Assembly: GCA_964450715.1 (NCBI GenBank)
Contig: CAYVFC010000003.1
Span: 62,001 to 126,000, forward strand
Reading direction: 5' to 3'
Source of the DNA: CAYVFC01 sp964450715
Lineage (GTDB): Bacteria; Myxococcota_A; Polyangia; Polyangiales; JAFGIB01
Length of the DNA stretch: 64,000 bases
The notes under the pieces were generated by a model, which searched no databases, was not told the origin of the DNA, and saw only the letters and a program-made list of their open reading frames with translations. The position numbers were made by a program, and so were the translations under genes. This document shows positions 15,588 through 27,183 of the stretch, in pieces. The first letter of the stretch is position 1, and every line of letters starts with the position of its first letter.

Positions 15588-16994
15588 ATGTCGACCCGCG
15601 ATCCATTCCAGCGCGACCTATTGCTGGGCCTGCTGGTTGCGGCGGGGGCCGTTGCGGCCGTCGCTGGTCTACGGCTCGGGGAGCGACCGCGCCCCCGGCA
15701 CCGCGAAACGCGACCGAACCTGCTGCTGGTGGGCCTCGACACGGTTCGCGTCGATGCTCTGGGAGCCTATGGCTCGGAAAGCGCCCGCACCCCGACCATC
15801 GATCGGCTGGCGCGGCGGGGAACCCTGTTCGAGCGGGTGCTGGCCCAGGCGCCGGTCATCGGCCCCTCTTTCGCCTCGATCCTGACGGGCCGCTACCCGG
15901 TCGAGCACACGGTCGTGCACAGCACCCGTCGCCTGCCCGAGTCCGAGCTCACCGCGGCCGAGCTCTTCCGGCAGCGCGGGTACGACACCGCCGCCTTTGT
16001 CAGCTGCTCCATCGTCTCGCGCCAGTACGGTTTTGCCCAGGGCTTCGACCATTTCGATCAGAGCTTTCACAGCCACTACGACGGCGGCCACTACGAGCGC
16101 GGAGCGGTAGAGGTCACCGACGCCGCGCTCGAGTGGCTCGGTAAGCGAAGGCCGGGCCGGCCCTTTTTCGGCTGGGTGCACTACTTCGACGCCCATGCGC
16201 CCTACCAGCCGCACCGATCCGGGAGCATCGATCCCGAGCTGGGCACCCTGCCGGCGCTGCGCGCTTTCGGCAGCGACCGGCAGGGGCGCGAGCGCACCCT
16301 TCCCGCCATCCGCGCCCTGTACGACGGAGAGGTCGCCCACATCGACCGCCAACTCGGGCGGCTGATAAAGGCGCTCGAGGCAAAGGGGATGAGCGAGCGT
16401 ACGCTGGTAGCGGTGGTCTCCGATCACGGCGAGGAGCTGTTCGATCACGACGACTTTTTCGGCCACTTCACCCAGCTCACCCAGAGCGTGCTGCACGTAC
16501 CCCTGCTGATGGCCGGCCCCGGCGTTCCCCGGGGGCGCCGGGTGGGGCAGTGGGTGGAGACGGTGGATCTGTTGCCCACGCTGCTCTCGCTGTCCGGCCT
16601 CTCCGCGGGGGCTGTGCCGCCCGACTCCGGCCCGCCGCTCCGGCCCAGCGGGCGCGATCTGAGCGGCTTGATGGCGGGCGAGCCGCTGCCCGACCGCGTC
16701 GCCCGCGCGCAGCGCGAGCCCTACCCCGGGATGCCGGGCGGGCTCGCCTTCGCCGCAGTCGAGGGGCGCTGGAAGCTGCAGTGGTTCGCGAAAACCGGGC
16801 CGCGCTTGTACGATCTATCCGCCGATCCCCTGGAAAGAGACGATCTCGGCGCCGCCCGCCGGGCGATCGCGGTCGAGCTGATGAAGCGCCTGGCGCCCTG
16901 GCGCGCTGCCACCGAGCGGCTGGGCTTCTCCGATCCCTTCACCCTTCCGGCCCAGGATCGGGCCGTGCTGGAAGCGCTCGGCTACATTCAGTGA
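15588..16994 (+). CDS. Alkaline-phosphatase-superfamily sulfatase-fold protein lacking the formylglycine residue
   Basis: 468 residues with an N-terminal hydrophobic anchor (about 10-28) and the sulfatase core: NLLLVGLDTVRVDALGAYG (metal Asp), TPTIDRLARRGTLFERVLAQ, FFGWVHYFDAHAPYQPH, VVSDHGEELFDHD-FFGH and VDLLPTLLSLSGL. The activation motif, normally C/S-x-P-S-R in front of xSLLTG, reads IGPSFASILTG, so Ile91 replaces the Cys/Ser converted to formylglycine and Phe95 replaces the Arg. It is therefore unlikely to be a normal sulfatase; a phosphodiesterase, transferase or non-catalytic role is possible. Confidence 0.8.
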   Translation: MSTRDPFQRDLLLGLLVAAGAVAAVAGLRLGERPRPRHRETRPNLLLVGLDTVRVDALGAYGSESARTPTIDRLARRGTLFERVLAQAPVIGPSFASILTGRYPVEHTVVHSTRRLPESELTAAELFRQRGYDTAAFVSCSIVSRQYGFAQGFDHFDQSFHSHYDGGHYERGAVEVTDAALEWLGKRRPGRPFFGWVHYFDAHAPYQPHRSGSIDPELGTLPALRAFGSDRQGRERTLPAIRALYDGEVAHIDRQLGRLIKALEAKGMSERTLVAVVSDHGEELFDHDDFFGHFTQLTQSVLHVPLLMAGPGVPRGRRVGQWVETVDLLPTLLSLSGLSAGAVPPDSGPPLRPSGRDLSGLMAGEPLPDRVARAQREPYPGMPGGLAFAAVEGRWKLQWFAKTGPRLYDLSADPLERDDLGAARRAIAVELMKRLAPWRAATERLGFSDPFTLPAQDRAVLEALGYIQ

Positions 16995-17013
16995 ACCGCC
17001 TCGATCGGCCCTA

Positions 17014-18333
17014 TCAATCCGGCTGGAAGTAGATCCGCTGGGTGAGGTCCTGGTGGTAGAACACGGGGCTGCGGTCAAAGGTGACCGCTCCGAAGAGGTT
17101 GACCGCCACGGCGAAGAGCATCAGCAGGTAGAAGCCGGGGCCGAAGCGGCGGCCGCCCAGAGCCAGCAGCGCGAAGAGCAGCGCCATGTAGTCGAGCGCG
17201 AAGCGGTAGCCGAACTGGACCCAGCCGGTGTTCTGGTAGCATAGATCGAGCAAGGCTACGCAGGCGACCGAGAGGTAGAGCCCGAACAGGGTGGACGACG
17301 CCCGCTTGGGCCAGAGCGTGAGCAGCAGGTTCGGAGTGGTGAACCAGAGCGCCAGCCCGTGCCCGCCGATCTTGATGAAGGGGGCGGTGGCGGTCAGCCA
17401 GGGCAGGGCGGCCAGGAAGATGGCCAGGTTGCGGGCCAGGTAGTGGTAATTGATGAGCCCCCAGGTCTGGATGCGGCCGCGCCACTTGATCTGCAGGTGG
17501 GTGTGGCCGAACTCGAAGGGGTTGTCGAAGCGGGCCTGGTTCATCCACATCAAGAGGCCGGCCACGATCAAGACCGGTACGGAAAAGAGCAGCAGGCTGC
17601 CGAGCGCCCGGGCCCAGCGCACGCCCGATAGCCACTTGAAAATGCGGGTCAGCGGGTGCGCCCCTTCGTGCACGGGCGGCGCATCGTCGCGGCGGGCCGC
17701 GGCCAGCGCCTCGACCAGGAAGAAGGGAGCGGCAAAGGCGGCCGAGGGCCGGGTGGCCAGGCACAGGGCCAGCATCAGCCCGGCCAGCAGCGGCCGCCGG
17801 GCGCCCAGCGAGAAGAGCAGGTACAGCGGCAGCAGGCAGCAGATGACCACGTGCGCCGCGTACCAGGTGGTGCCCTGGACGCTGGCGAAGTAGTAGACCG
17901 TGCCAAAGGCGAACAACGCCACCAGAGCCAGGTCCTGCACCCTCCGTCGCGCGCTCAGCCCTCTCTCGCGCAGGTGGCGCAGCAACACGTACAAGAGCGC
18001 CGGGCCCAGCCCGGCCAGTAGGCCCCAGATCAGGCGGTCGGCGATGCGGATGCCGGAGAGCGCCACCGCCGGCATGAGCAGCACGCCGGGCAGCGGAGGA
18101 AAGGAGACGTACCACTTGCCTTTATACAGCGCCCAGTCGTTGTCCCCGGGGGGTCGGTTCTCGGTCAGCGAGAGCTGGCCGTTCAGCAGGCTCTCCGCCA
18201 GCAGGACGAAATGCGGGTTGTTGGAGGTGCCCCTGACCCGCTCACCCATGGTGATGGTGTAGATCCCCGCGCAGAGCAGGAAGATCGCGGAGGGGAGGGC
18301 CGCCCGACGGCCCAGCTGTCGAAGCCAGGACAC
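17014..18333 (-). CDS. Polytopic membrane protein, probable GT-C-type glycosyltransferase
   Basis: 439 residues with about 10-11 hydrophobic segments. The first long loop (NNPHFVLLAESLLNGQLSLT, then WALYKGKWYVSFPPLPGVLL) holds acidic and aromatic residues at a position where GT-C enzymes of the PMT/ArnT type bind lipid-linked sugar. A specific family cannot be named with certainty. It converges with the sulfatase-fold gene (19 bases) and diverges from rarA. Confidence 0.6.
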   Translation of the reverse strand: MSWLRQLGRRAALPSAIFLLCAGIYTITMGERVRGTSNNPHFVLLAESLLNGQLSLTENRPPGDNDWALYKGKWYVSFPPLPGVLLMPAVALSGIRIADRLIWGLLAGLGPALLYVLLRHLRERGLSARRRVQDLALVALFAFGTVYYFASVQGTTWYAAHVVICCLLPLYLLFSLGARRPLLAGLMLALCLATRPSAAFAAPFFLVEALAAARRDDAPPVHEGAHPLTRIFKWLSGVRWARALGSLLLFSVPVLIVAGLLMWMNQARFDNPFEFGHTHLQIKWRGRIQTWGLINYHYLARNLAIFLAALPWLTATAPFIKIGGHGLALWFTTPNLLLTLWPKRASSTLFGLYLSVACVALLDLCYQNTGWVQFGYRFALDYMALLFALLALGGRRFGPGFYLLMLFAVAVNLFGAVTFDRSPVFYHQDLTQRIYFQPD

Positions 18334-18452
18334 GGGCAGGCAGCATACCGCAGCGGCGGACAGCGGTCGACAAATGGCCCGGTACCGGTGCGCGGTGGAT
18401 CGCCGGCCGCGGATGGGGCATACAGGCAGGGACAGGCAGACGCGGTAGACCG

Positions 18453-19781
18453 ATGGATCTGTTCGATCACAGCGAGCAACACAGCACCGAGGGCGTTCCG
18501 CTGGCCGACCGCATGAGGCCCGATAGCGTCGAGCAGATGGTCGGGCAGGGGCATCTGCTAGGCAAGGGCAAGCTCTTGGCCACGGCCATCGAGCAAGGCC
18601 GGCTGCCGAGCTTCATCCTCTGGGGCCCGCCCGGCACCGGCAAGACCACGCTGGCGCGCGCGGCCGCCCGCCGCGTCGAGGCCGAGCTCGTCGCCTTCAG
18701 CGCCGTGCTCAGCGGTGTGCCCGAGCTGCGCAAGGCCGTAGAGCGGGCGCGCGAGCTGCGCAAGCTGCGCGGCCGCGGCACCGTGCTCTTCATCGACGAG
18801 ATCCACCGTTTCAACAAGGCACAGCAGGACGCCCTTTTACCCCACGTGGAGCGGGGCACGGTGGTGCTGATCGGCGCGACCACCGAAAATCCCTCCTTTG
18901 CCGTCAACGCCGCGCTGCTCTCGCGCGCTCGCGTCTTCCGGCTGGAGCCGCTCTCGAATGAAGACCTGGTGGTGCTGTTGCAGCGCGCGCTAGACGATAC
19001 GGAGCAGGGGCTGGGCGGCCTCGACCTTAGCGCCGACGCCGAGGCTTTACAGGGTATAGCCGAGGGAGCCAAGGGAGACGCCCGGCGGGCGCTCGACGTG
19101 CTGGAAGCGGCCGCCCGCCACGCGCTGGCCCCGGGCGGCGAGCGCCGTATCGATCTGGACAGCGTGCGGGAAGCGCTGGCCTCGCCCACGCTGCTCTACG
19201 ACAAGAGCGGCGAGGAGCACTACAACGTCGTTAGCGCCTTCATCAAGTCCATGCGCGGCAGCGATCCGGACGCGGCCATCTACTGGATGATGCGTATGCT
19301 GGAAGCGGGCGACGACCCGCTCTTCGTGGCCCGGCGCATGATCATCTTCGCCGGCGAGGACATCGGCAACGCCGATCCGGCGGCGCTGCGCCTGGCCGTG
19401 GCTGCCGACCAGGCCTTTCAGCGGCTGGGGATGCCCGAGGGGATCTATCCGCTGGCCGAGTGCTGCCTCTACCTGGCCAGCGCGCCCAAGTCCAACGCGG
19501 TGACAATGGCCTGGACCGAGGCGCAGAAGGACGTCAAGCAACGCGGCGCGTTGCCCGTCCCCTACCGGCTGCGCAACCCGGTTACCGGGCAGATGCGCCA
19601 GTGGGGTTATGGCGATGGCTACCGCTACCCCCACGACGAGGGCGGATATGCGCCGGGCGAGATCTACCTGCCCGACGAGCTTCGGGGCCGCGTTTACTAC
19701 CGTCCCACCGAGAGCGGGATCGAGGCCCGCATCAAGGCCCACCTGCAGAAGCTGCGCGGCCGCACGGACGGCGAAGGCTAG
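18453..19781 (+). CDS. rarA: Replication-associated recombination protein A (AAA+ ATPase)
   Basis: Acts at stalled replication forks in recombination and restart. The 442-residue product has PLADRMRPDSVEQMVGQGHL at the start, Walker A GPPGTGKTTLA, Walker B VLFIDEIHRF, sensor 1 IGATTENPSF, and the RarA-specific C-terminal domain (SAFIKSMRGSDPDAAIYW, ARRMIIFAGEDIGNADP). Length and motifs are those of typical RarA/MgsA. The radical SAM gene starts 11 bases after the stop. Confidence 0.95.
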   Translation: MDLFDHSEQHSTEGVPLADRMRPDSVEQMVGQGHLLGKGKLLATAIEQGRLPSFILWGPPGTGKTTLARAAARRVEAELVAFSAVLSGVPELRKAVERARELRKLRGRGTVLFIDEIHRFNKAQQDALLPHVERGTVVLIGATTENPSFAVNAALLSRARVFRLEPLSNEDLVVLLQRALDDTEQGLGGLDLSADAEALQGIAEGAKGDARRALDVLEAAARHALAPGGERRIDLDSVREALASPTLLYDKSGEEHYNVVSAFIKSMRGSDPDAAIYWMMRMLEAGDDPLFVARRMIIFAGEDIGNADPAALRLAVAADQAFQRLGMPEGIYPLAECCLYLASAPKSNAVTMAWTEAQKDVKQRGALPVPYRLRNPVTGQMRQWGYGDGYRYPHDEGGYAPGEIYLPDELRGRVYYRPTESGIEARIKAHLQKLRGRTDGEG

Positions 19782-19791
19782 CGGTGTGGCC

Positions 19792-21057
19792 ATGAACGAG
19801 GTGAGCGCCGGCGGGTTGAGCGTATCGCTCGGGCAAGAGGGCTCGCACGAGTACCTCAAGGTAAGCTACCCGCTGCGCTATGGCCGCTATCACCAGATAA
19901 CGGACGGGAGCTACGTCTATCAATTCGACCTACGCGGAACTATCCGGCACCTGCACGGCACCGGACCGAGCTGGCCGGCCAACGAGTGGCTGAAACGCAC
20001 CACCGGGAGCGACTGGGTCTACTACTCGAACAACGGGTATACGAGCGTCTACGCTCTGCTCGGGGAGCACTACCTGCCTTGCTTTTCCTATGTGAAGCAT
20101 CCCTTTCTCTCCGTCGATCCCTTCACCACCGGTGCCGTACGCGATGCCTTGCAATCGCTGGACCGGCTCTATGGAGAGGTGGAGCGCGCGCTCGGGGACT
20201 CGCTTGCGCCCGACGTACGCGCCTTTCTCGAGAGAGTGGCGCAAAAGGCGCAACCGGCTTCGCGGCCCGGTACCCCCGCGCTGCACGAGATCATCGGCGG
20301 TCCGGTCTCCGTGCTTCCGCCCGACACCCGTCACGTCGACTACGACGTCATACCGGTGTTGATCGCGGACGGGTGCCTCTACAACTGCGGCTTTTGCGCG
20401 GTCAAGAGCCAGCAGCCCTTTGCCGCCCGCAGCCGCGAGCAGATCACCGAACAGATCGAGCGGCTCCGAGACTTCTACGGGCCGGATCTGGTCAATTTCA
20501 ATTCAATATTCCTTGGCCAGCACGACGCGCTACAGGCCGGCGAGGAGCTGATCGCCTTTGCCGCCGAGAAAGCGTACGACAGGCTCGGGCCGGGCAGCTC
20601 CTTCATGCGCGGCGCCAAGCTCTTTTTCTTCGGCAGCGTCGACTCGTTTCTCGACTCGCCCGATAGCCTCTTTCAATACCTGGAGCAGAGCCCGTACCGT
20701 AGCTATATCAACCTGGGCCTGGAGTCCGCCGACCAGGCCTCGCTGGACGAGCTGGGAAAGCCCCTGACCTCCGGACGGGTCCGCGACGCCTTCCGCCGCA
20801 TGGTCGAGCTCAACCGCCGGCTGGAAACCGCGGAGGTGACCGCCAACTTCGTGCTCGGCCCTTCGCTTCCCGCCGGCCATCTCGACTCCATCGCCCGCCT
20901 GGCCGGCGACGGCCTGGAGGCGACCTCCCACAAGTCCACCGTGTACATCTCGCCACTGATGAGCGGCGAGGTGGTGCCGGATATCCGCCGCAGCGTCTAC
21001 GCTATAAAGAACCGGTGCCGGGTACCGGTCTTCATGTATCTCATCCAGCGCTTGTAG
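19792..21057 (+). CDS. Radical SAM protein of unknown function
   Basis: 421 residues from the ATG at 19792. The [4Fe-4S]-SAM motif is Cys195-x3-Cys199-x2-Cys202 (GCLYNCGFC) in the middle of the chain, preceded by about 190 residues of unrecognised sequence rich in Tyr (GRYHQITDGSYVYQFDLRG). The following barrel shows FFFGSVDSFLDSP, INLGLESADQASLDELGKP and VTANFVLGPSLP, as in Elp3/MiaB-type radical SAM proteins. No auxiliary cluster or B12 domain is evident. The substrate is unknown. It follows rarA closely and may share its transcript. Confidence 0.75.
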   Translation: MNEVSAGGLSVSLGQEGSHEYLKVSYPLRYGRYHQITDGSYVYQFDLRGTIRHLHGTGPSWPANEWLKRTTGSDWVYYSNNGYTSVYALLGEHYLPCFSYVKHPFLSVDPFTTGAVRDALQSLDRLYGEVERALGDSLAPDVRAFLERVAQKAQPASRPGTPALHEIIGGPVSVLPPDTRHVDYDVIPVLIADGCLYNCGFCAVKSQQPFAARSREQITEQIERLRDFYGPDLVNFNSIFLGQHDALQAGEELIAFAAEKAYDRLGPGSSFMRGAKLFFFGSVDSFLDSPDSLFQYLEQSPYRSYINLGLESADQASLDELGKPLTSGRVRDAFRRMVELNRRLETAEVTANFVLGPSLPAGHLDSIARLAGDGLEATSHKSTVYISPLMSGEVVPDIRRSVYAIKNRCRVPVFMYLIQRL

Positions 21058-21068
21058 GAGCGGTAGTC

Positions 21069-21178
21069 ATCGGTACGGGACGTTGTTACATCATTTCCCG
21101 TCGAACGTTGACATCTCTTCTCTATCGGTACGGGACGTTGTTACACCATTTCCCGCCGAACGTTGACATCTCTTCTCT
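21069..21178. repeat. Two tandem 55-bp direct repeats
   Basis: 21069-21123 and 21124-21178 are immediately adjacent, differing at a few positions. Each begins ATCGGTACGGGACGTTGTTA and ends GTTGACATCTCTTCTCT. The GGGACGTTGTT core resembles the repeat that flanks the RAYT transposase at 33613 and 34726-34826. They lie between convergent genes. Confidence 0.75.
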
Positions 21179-21210
21179 TGCCAGGAGGAATCCGGAATGG
21201 AAGACACCCA

Positions 21211-21239
21211 CCGTAGGGGAGGGGCTTGCCCCCTCCCGT
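21211..21239. repeat. REP-like GC-rich palindrome between convergent genes
   Basis: CCGTAGGGGAGGGGCTTGCC through CCCTCCCG, nearly identical to 11182-11210. It lies between the 3' ends of the radical SAM and relA genes and could act as a bidirectional terminator, though no T-run follows on either side. Confidence 0.6.
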
Positions 21240-21259
21240 TCGTGCTTGCCTCCCCCCCG

Positions 21260-23401
<2,142 letters not shown>

Positions 23402-23583
23402 CGTGGGCCCCGCTCCAGAACAGCAATGCTCTGTGGAGATTCCGGTGGCCGCATCCTACCTCTGCCGCTCGACAGGTGCAAAGCTACCGGTACGGAGCCG
23501 GTCCGCGCTCGGGTTGCGGTCTGGAGCTGCAGAGCGACAGCCGCGAAGTTGAACAAAGCGTAGGGCTCCCCTACCGTTGTCGT

Positions 23584-25041
23584 ATGGAACGGGCCATCGC
23601 CATCTTTTTCGAATGGTGGGGCTGGATCCTGACCGCGCTCGAGCTGCTCGCGCTGGCCAGCATCCCCAGCATCCTGTTGCGGCAGCGCGGCAGGCCGCTG
23701 TCCGCGCTCAGCTGGGTGATGGCCATGATCGCGCTGCCGCTGATCGGGCTGCTGCTCTGGTGGCTGGTGGGGCGCAACCACCTGCGCCGCAAGAAGCGCC
23801 GGCGGCGCAAGGCGGTCGAGGCGCTGGCGCCGCGCATCGAGTCCATTTCCGCGCGCGTAGCCAGCGCCGCCCGGACCGAGGCAGCGCCCATGCCGCTTCC
23901 CGGGCTGCCCCGGGACCTGCGCTACACCATCTTCCCCGCCACCGGTGGCAACCGGGTGGAGCTGCTGGTGGACGGGCAGCAGGTCTATAGCGCCATGCGC
24001 GAGGCCATCGCTCGGGCCGAGCACCACGTGCACTTCCTCTTTTATATCTGGGAGAACGACCGCACCGGGCAGCAGTTCCGCGACCTGCTCTGCGAGCGGG
24101 CGCGCTCCGGGGTGCAGGTGCGCGCCCTGTACGACGCCATCGGCTCCTGGCAGGGGCGGAGGCTCGCTGCGCCGCTGATCGGCTGCGGCGGCCAGGTGGC
24201 TTCCTGCCTGCCGCCGCGCCTCTTGACCCTCAAGCCCAACCTGAACTTCCGCAACCACCGCAAGATCCTGGTGGTGGACGGCCGGGTGGGCTTCATCGGC
24301 GGGCTCAACATCGGCGACGACTACCTGGGCGAGTGGCACGACGTGGCCGTTCGGGTGCAGGGCCCGGTGCTCGACCAGCTACAGGAGGTCTTCGTGGACG
24401 ACTGGTTCCACGCCTCCGGGCAGAGCCTGGCTTCCGAGGACTACTTCGGCCGCTGGTGTGACCAGGGCAACGGCGAGCAGTGCGCCGCCGGCCAGGCGGC
24501 CTGCTCGGTGCTGGCCACCGGCCCGGACAACCCGCACAACCTCATCCACGACCTGCTCTTCGGGGCCATCAACCAGGCGCGGCAGCGCCTGTACATCACC
24601 ACCCCCTACTTCATCCCCAGCCCGCCTATCCTCACCGCCATCCGTACCGCCGTCTACCGGGGGGTGGACGTGAGGCTGCTGCTGCCCGAGCGCAGCGACG
24701 TGCCGCTGGTGCAGATGGCCTCCCGCTCCTATTACCTGGATATCCTGAAAGCCGGGGGAGCCATCTTCGAGTACCAGCCCGCCTTCCTGCACGCCAAGAC
24801 CATCGTCTTCGACAGCGATCTGGCGCTGGTGGGCAGCGCCAACATAGACACCCGGAGCTTCCGCTTCAACTTCGAGGCCAACATGTTCGTACGGGACCAG
24901 GCCTTGAACCGCTCATTATCCGATCTATTCGAGCGCGACCAGTCCCGCTCGGTCGCCATGCGCATCGCCCAGCTGGAAGCGCGTCCCTGGTCGAGCCGGG
25001 TGGGCGAGGCGGCGGTGCAGCTGCTCAGCCCCTTGCTTTGA
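23584..25041 (+). CDS. cls: Cardiolipin synthase (phospholipase D family)
   Basis: Condenses phosphatidylglycerol at the inner membrane. The start at 23584 gives 485 residues beginning with an amphipathic/hydrophobic segment (ERAIAIFFEWWGWILTALEL), a second transmembrane helix (MAMIALPLIGLLLWWLVG) and a basic cytoplasmic stretch, the PLDc_N arrangement. Two HKD motifs follow: HRKILVVDGRVGFIGGLN and HAKTIVFDSDLALVGSANID. It is divergent from relA across about 180 bases in which no signal was recognised. Confidence 0.93.
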   Translation: MERAIAIFFEWWGWILTALELLALASIPSILLRQRGRPLSALSWVMAMIALPLIGLLLWWLVGRNHLRRKKRRRRKAVEALAPRIESISARVASAARTEAAPMPLPGLPRDLRYTIFPATGGNRVELLVDGQQVYSAMREAIARAEHHVHFLFYIWENDRTGQQFRDLLCERARSGVQVRALYDAIGSWQGRRLAAPLIGCGGQVASCLPPRLLTLKPNLNFRNHRKILVVDGRVGFIGGLNIGDDYLGEWHDVAVRVQGPVLDQLQEVFVDDWFHASGQSLASEDYFGRWCDQGNGEQCAAGQAACSVLATGPDNPHNLIHDLLFGAINQARQRLYITTPYFIPSPPILTAIRTAVYRGVDVRLLLPERSDVPLVQMASRSYYLDILKAGGAIFEYQPAFLHAKTIVFDSDLALVGSANIDTRSFRFNFEANMFVRDQALNRSLSDLFERDQSRSVAMRIAQLEARPWSSRVGEAAVQLLSPLL

Positions 25042-25096
25042 CGGTAGGGGACGGTCTTGTCCAACACAAGCGTGTGGCCGTCGTTTCAGACACCGA

Positions 25097-25417
25097 CTAC
25101 CCCCCTGAACGGTTACTGTCGAACTGACTCGTCGGTCGTAATTTCCGCTCCCGGATGTCGCGCTCGATGATGTCGTGGAAGTACTGACGGCGCAGCCTGT
25201 CACCGTCGGGCATCCGTAGTGTCTCCGGAAATCCGCCGCGCTCCAGGTACTGCTTCCAGGTAGCGGTGGGATCGACCATTCGCAGCTCACCCGGATCGAA
25301 GGGAAATAGCTCCACCGTCAAGTGGCGGCCGGTGAGTATCGTCGATAGCTCGCCGGGAAAATAACGGCTCGATTTCCGCGCCTTACGGTAGCCGTTCAGC
25401 GAATCGCCAGGGCTCAC
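25097..25417 (-). pseudogene. Remnant of an AAA_14/DUF4143 family ATPase
   Basis: The frame encodes SRYFPGELSTILTGRHLTVE, then LFPFDPGEL, YLERGGFPETLR and YFHDIIERDIRER, the middle of DUF4143-type ATPases (after Walker B). Neither the P-loop region nor the C-terminal DUF4143 domain is present, so this is a fragment. An intact member of the same superfamily is at 52642-53811, but the fragment comes from a different subfamily. It overlaps the 3' end of the TldE-like gene by a few bases. Confidence 0.65.
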
Positions 25418-27183
25418 CGCTTCCCGGGCGGCGACAGCAGCGGCAGGCTGCGGAAGGGACCGGTCGACTTGGCCACTTCGATCTCCTCGAACAGCAGCGA
25501 GGGCGAGACCAGCGAGACAGGAACCGCGCCCAGCGCCGACTCGTTGATGGAGACGAACGAGGAGAGCCCGGACGCGGCCACCGCCCCGTAATCGAGAATG
25601 TTGGTGTCCTTTCCCGCGGCCACGATCTCCCTGAGCGCGCGGATGGAAACCGGCTTGATGCGAGCGCCGCGTACCAGCTCGGGCTTTCCGCTCGCGCTCA
25701 GCCGGTAGGCGAGCAAGGGGGCCGGAAGCGCCTGGGCCGAGCTTCCGAACATCTCCCGCATCATGGAGGCGGCCTGCAGGGGATCGACCCCGGTGATGCC
25801 CGGGTCGTCCAGCAGCGTGACCACCAGCGGCTTCTCTTCGCCGCCCTTGGCCTGCTGCAAGAGCCGGGTCCTCAGCCGCTTCGCCCCCAGCCCCTTCTTC
25901 GCGGTGATGATGAGGTTGCCCGGCAGTACTCGCGCTTGCCCCATCAGGCCGGCGCGTCCGTGCCCGTTGCTCCGCTCGATCTCCTTGCGCGGTGCGCGGG
26001 ACATCAGCAGCGTCTTCAACACGCCGCCCTCTATCAGCACCACCTTCTGCGCGGGGATGCCCTCGTCGTCGACCCGGTAAGCGCCCACCAGATCACGGTT
26101 GCCGAGTCGCTTAAGGCCCGGATCGTCCACTACCCGCCAGCCCTCGGTCATCACCTGCTTGCCCAGCCGGGAGGCCAGCGCGCTTTCGGCGGCGAAGATC
26201 CTGGCCATCTGCGGATTGTCCGAGTCCGGCGCCGGTGCGCCCGACAGGTTGGCCGCCAAAAGCGCTCGCATGACCTGTGCCGCGGCCAGGCCCTCGAAGA
26301 GGACCGGGCCGGTGTAGTCCTCGACCACCGGAGCGGAGCGCAGCTGCTTCAATTGCTCGGCGACCCGGCGGGCGCGCCCGAGCAGCTCGGCCTCCGGCGG
26401 CAGGCCTTCGGTCGACCGGGCGGATACGGAGAAGAAATTTTTAAGCGGCATCCCGTCATCGGCTTGAGTCTGAGCCGTCACGTCGAGCCGGATCAGGCTG
26501 CTGGGCTCTCGGGCCAGCGCTCCCTCGCTGGAGACGAAGACGCGGCAGGTGCTCATGGCCAGGGCGGAGACCTTGTCGGACTGGATCTCGGGATAGTCCC
26601 TGAAAACCGCGGAGATCTTCCGCGCCAGACCGGCCAGCGCCTCCTCGTCGAAGCTGACCGGTTGCCCCTCGACGATGGTGGTGACCGCGGTCTCCTGGGA
26701 GAAGGAGTCCACCGCTTCTTCCTGCCGCTGTTCGCTCTTGCGCGCCGCTTTGCGGGCTTCCAGGGTTTCCAGCGCCTGCTTGTAGGCGTTGTCGCTGGCC
26801 AGCCAGATCTCGCGCCGGATGGCGTCGTAGTCGTCGTCCAGCGAGATCCGCTCGATCCCGCCGCCGCCGAGCCAGCCGGACGGCCCGCCGAAGAAGTTGG
26901 AGTTGTCCAGGGCGCGATCCCCCACGCGCAGATCGATCTTGAGGGTGCGTATTCGATCGCGCTCCCGCCGGTGGATATCGCCCAGCGACCCCTCGATCGC
27001 GACTTGCTCGACATCCGTCACGGTATACGCGGTGTAATAGGGGCGGGCCATGCCCGGCAGCTGCAGCCGCTGCATGGTTCGCTCCATCTCGTCCCGCATG
27101 GCGCGGACCACCGGCGACGACTGCGGGTCGGGCGAGGTGCCGGCCAGGGCGGCGCAGAGCAACCAGAGAATTCCCGCGTGCAT
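25414..27183 (-). CDS. Exported TldE/PmbA-like protein without the metal site
   Basis: 589 residues with a signal-peptide-like start (MHAGILWLLCAALAGTSPDP). The C-terminal half has the TldD/PmbA fold signs: GDRALDNSNF, GAYRVDDEGIPAQKVVLIEG, LKTLLMSRAPRKEIERSNGH, and IRALREIVAAGKDTNILDYG followed by INESALGAVPVSLVSPSLLF. Where the partner has HEIAGH this chain reads QVMRALLAANLSGA, so it is the non-catalytic TldE-like half. It overlaps the upstream partner gene by one base (TGATG), implying coupled translation and a heterodimer. Known TldD/TldE proteins are cytoplasmic; the signal here is unusual. Confidence 0.75.
   Translation of the reverse strand: MHAGILWLLCAALAGTSPDPQSSPVVRAMRDEMERTMQRLQLPGMARPYYTAYTVTDVEQVAIEGSLGDIHRRERDRIRTLKIDLRVGDRALDNSNFFGGPSGWLGGGGIERISLDDDYDAIRREIWLASDNAYKQALETLEARKAARKSEQRQEEAVDSFSQETAVTTIVEGQPVSFDEEALAGLARKISAVFRDYPEIQSDKVSALAMSTCRVFVSSEGALAREPSSLIRLDVTAQTQADDGMPLKNFFSVSARSTEGLPPEAELLGRARRVAEQLKQLRSAPVVEDYTGPVLFEGLAAAQVMRALLAANLSGAPAPDSDNPQMARIFAAESALASRLGKQVMTEGWRVVDDPGLKRLGNRDLVGAYRVDDEGIPAQKVVLIEGGVLKTLLMSRAPRKEIERSNGHGRAGLMGQARVLPGNLIITAKKGLGAKRLRTRLLQQAKGGEEKPLVVTLLDDPGITGVDPLQAASMMREMFGSSAQALPAPLLAYRLSASGKPELVRGARIKPVSIRALREIVAAGKDTNILDYGAVAASGLSSFVSINESALGAVPVSLVSPSLLFEEIEVAKSTGPFRSLPLLSPPGKR

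Noticed and set aside
21069..21178. CRISPR array
   Set aside because: Only two copies, directly adjacent, no spacers and no cas genes.
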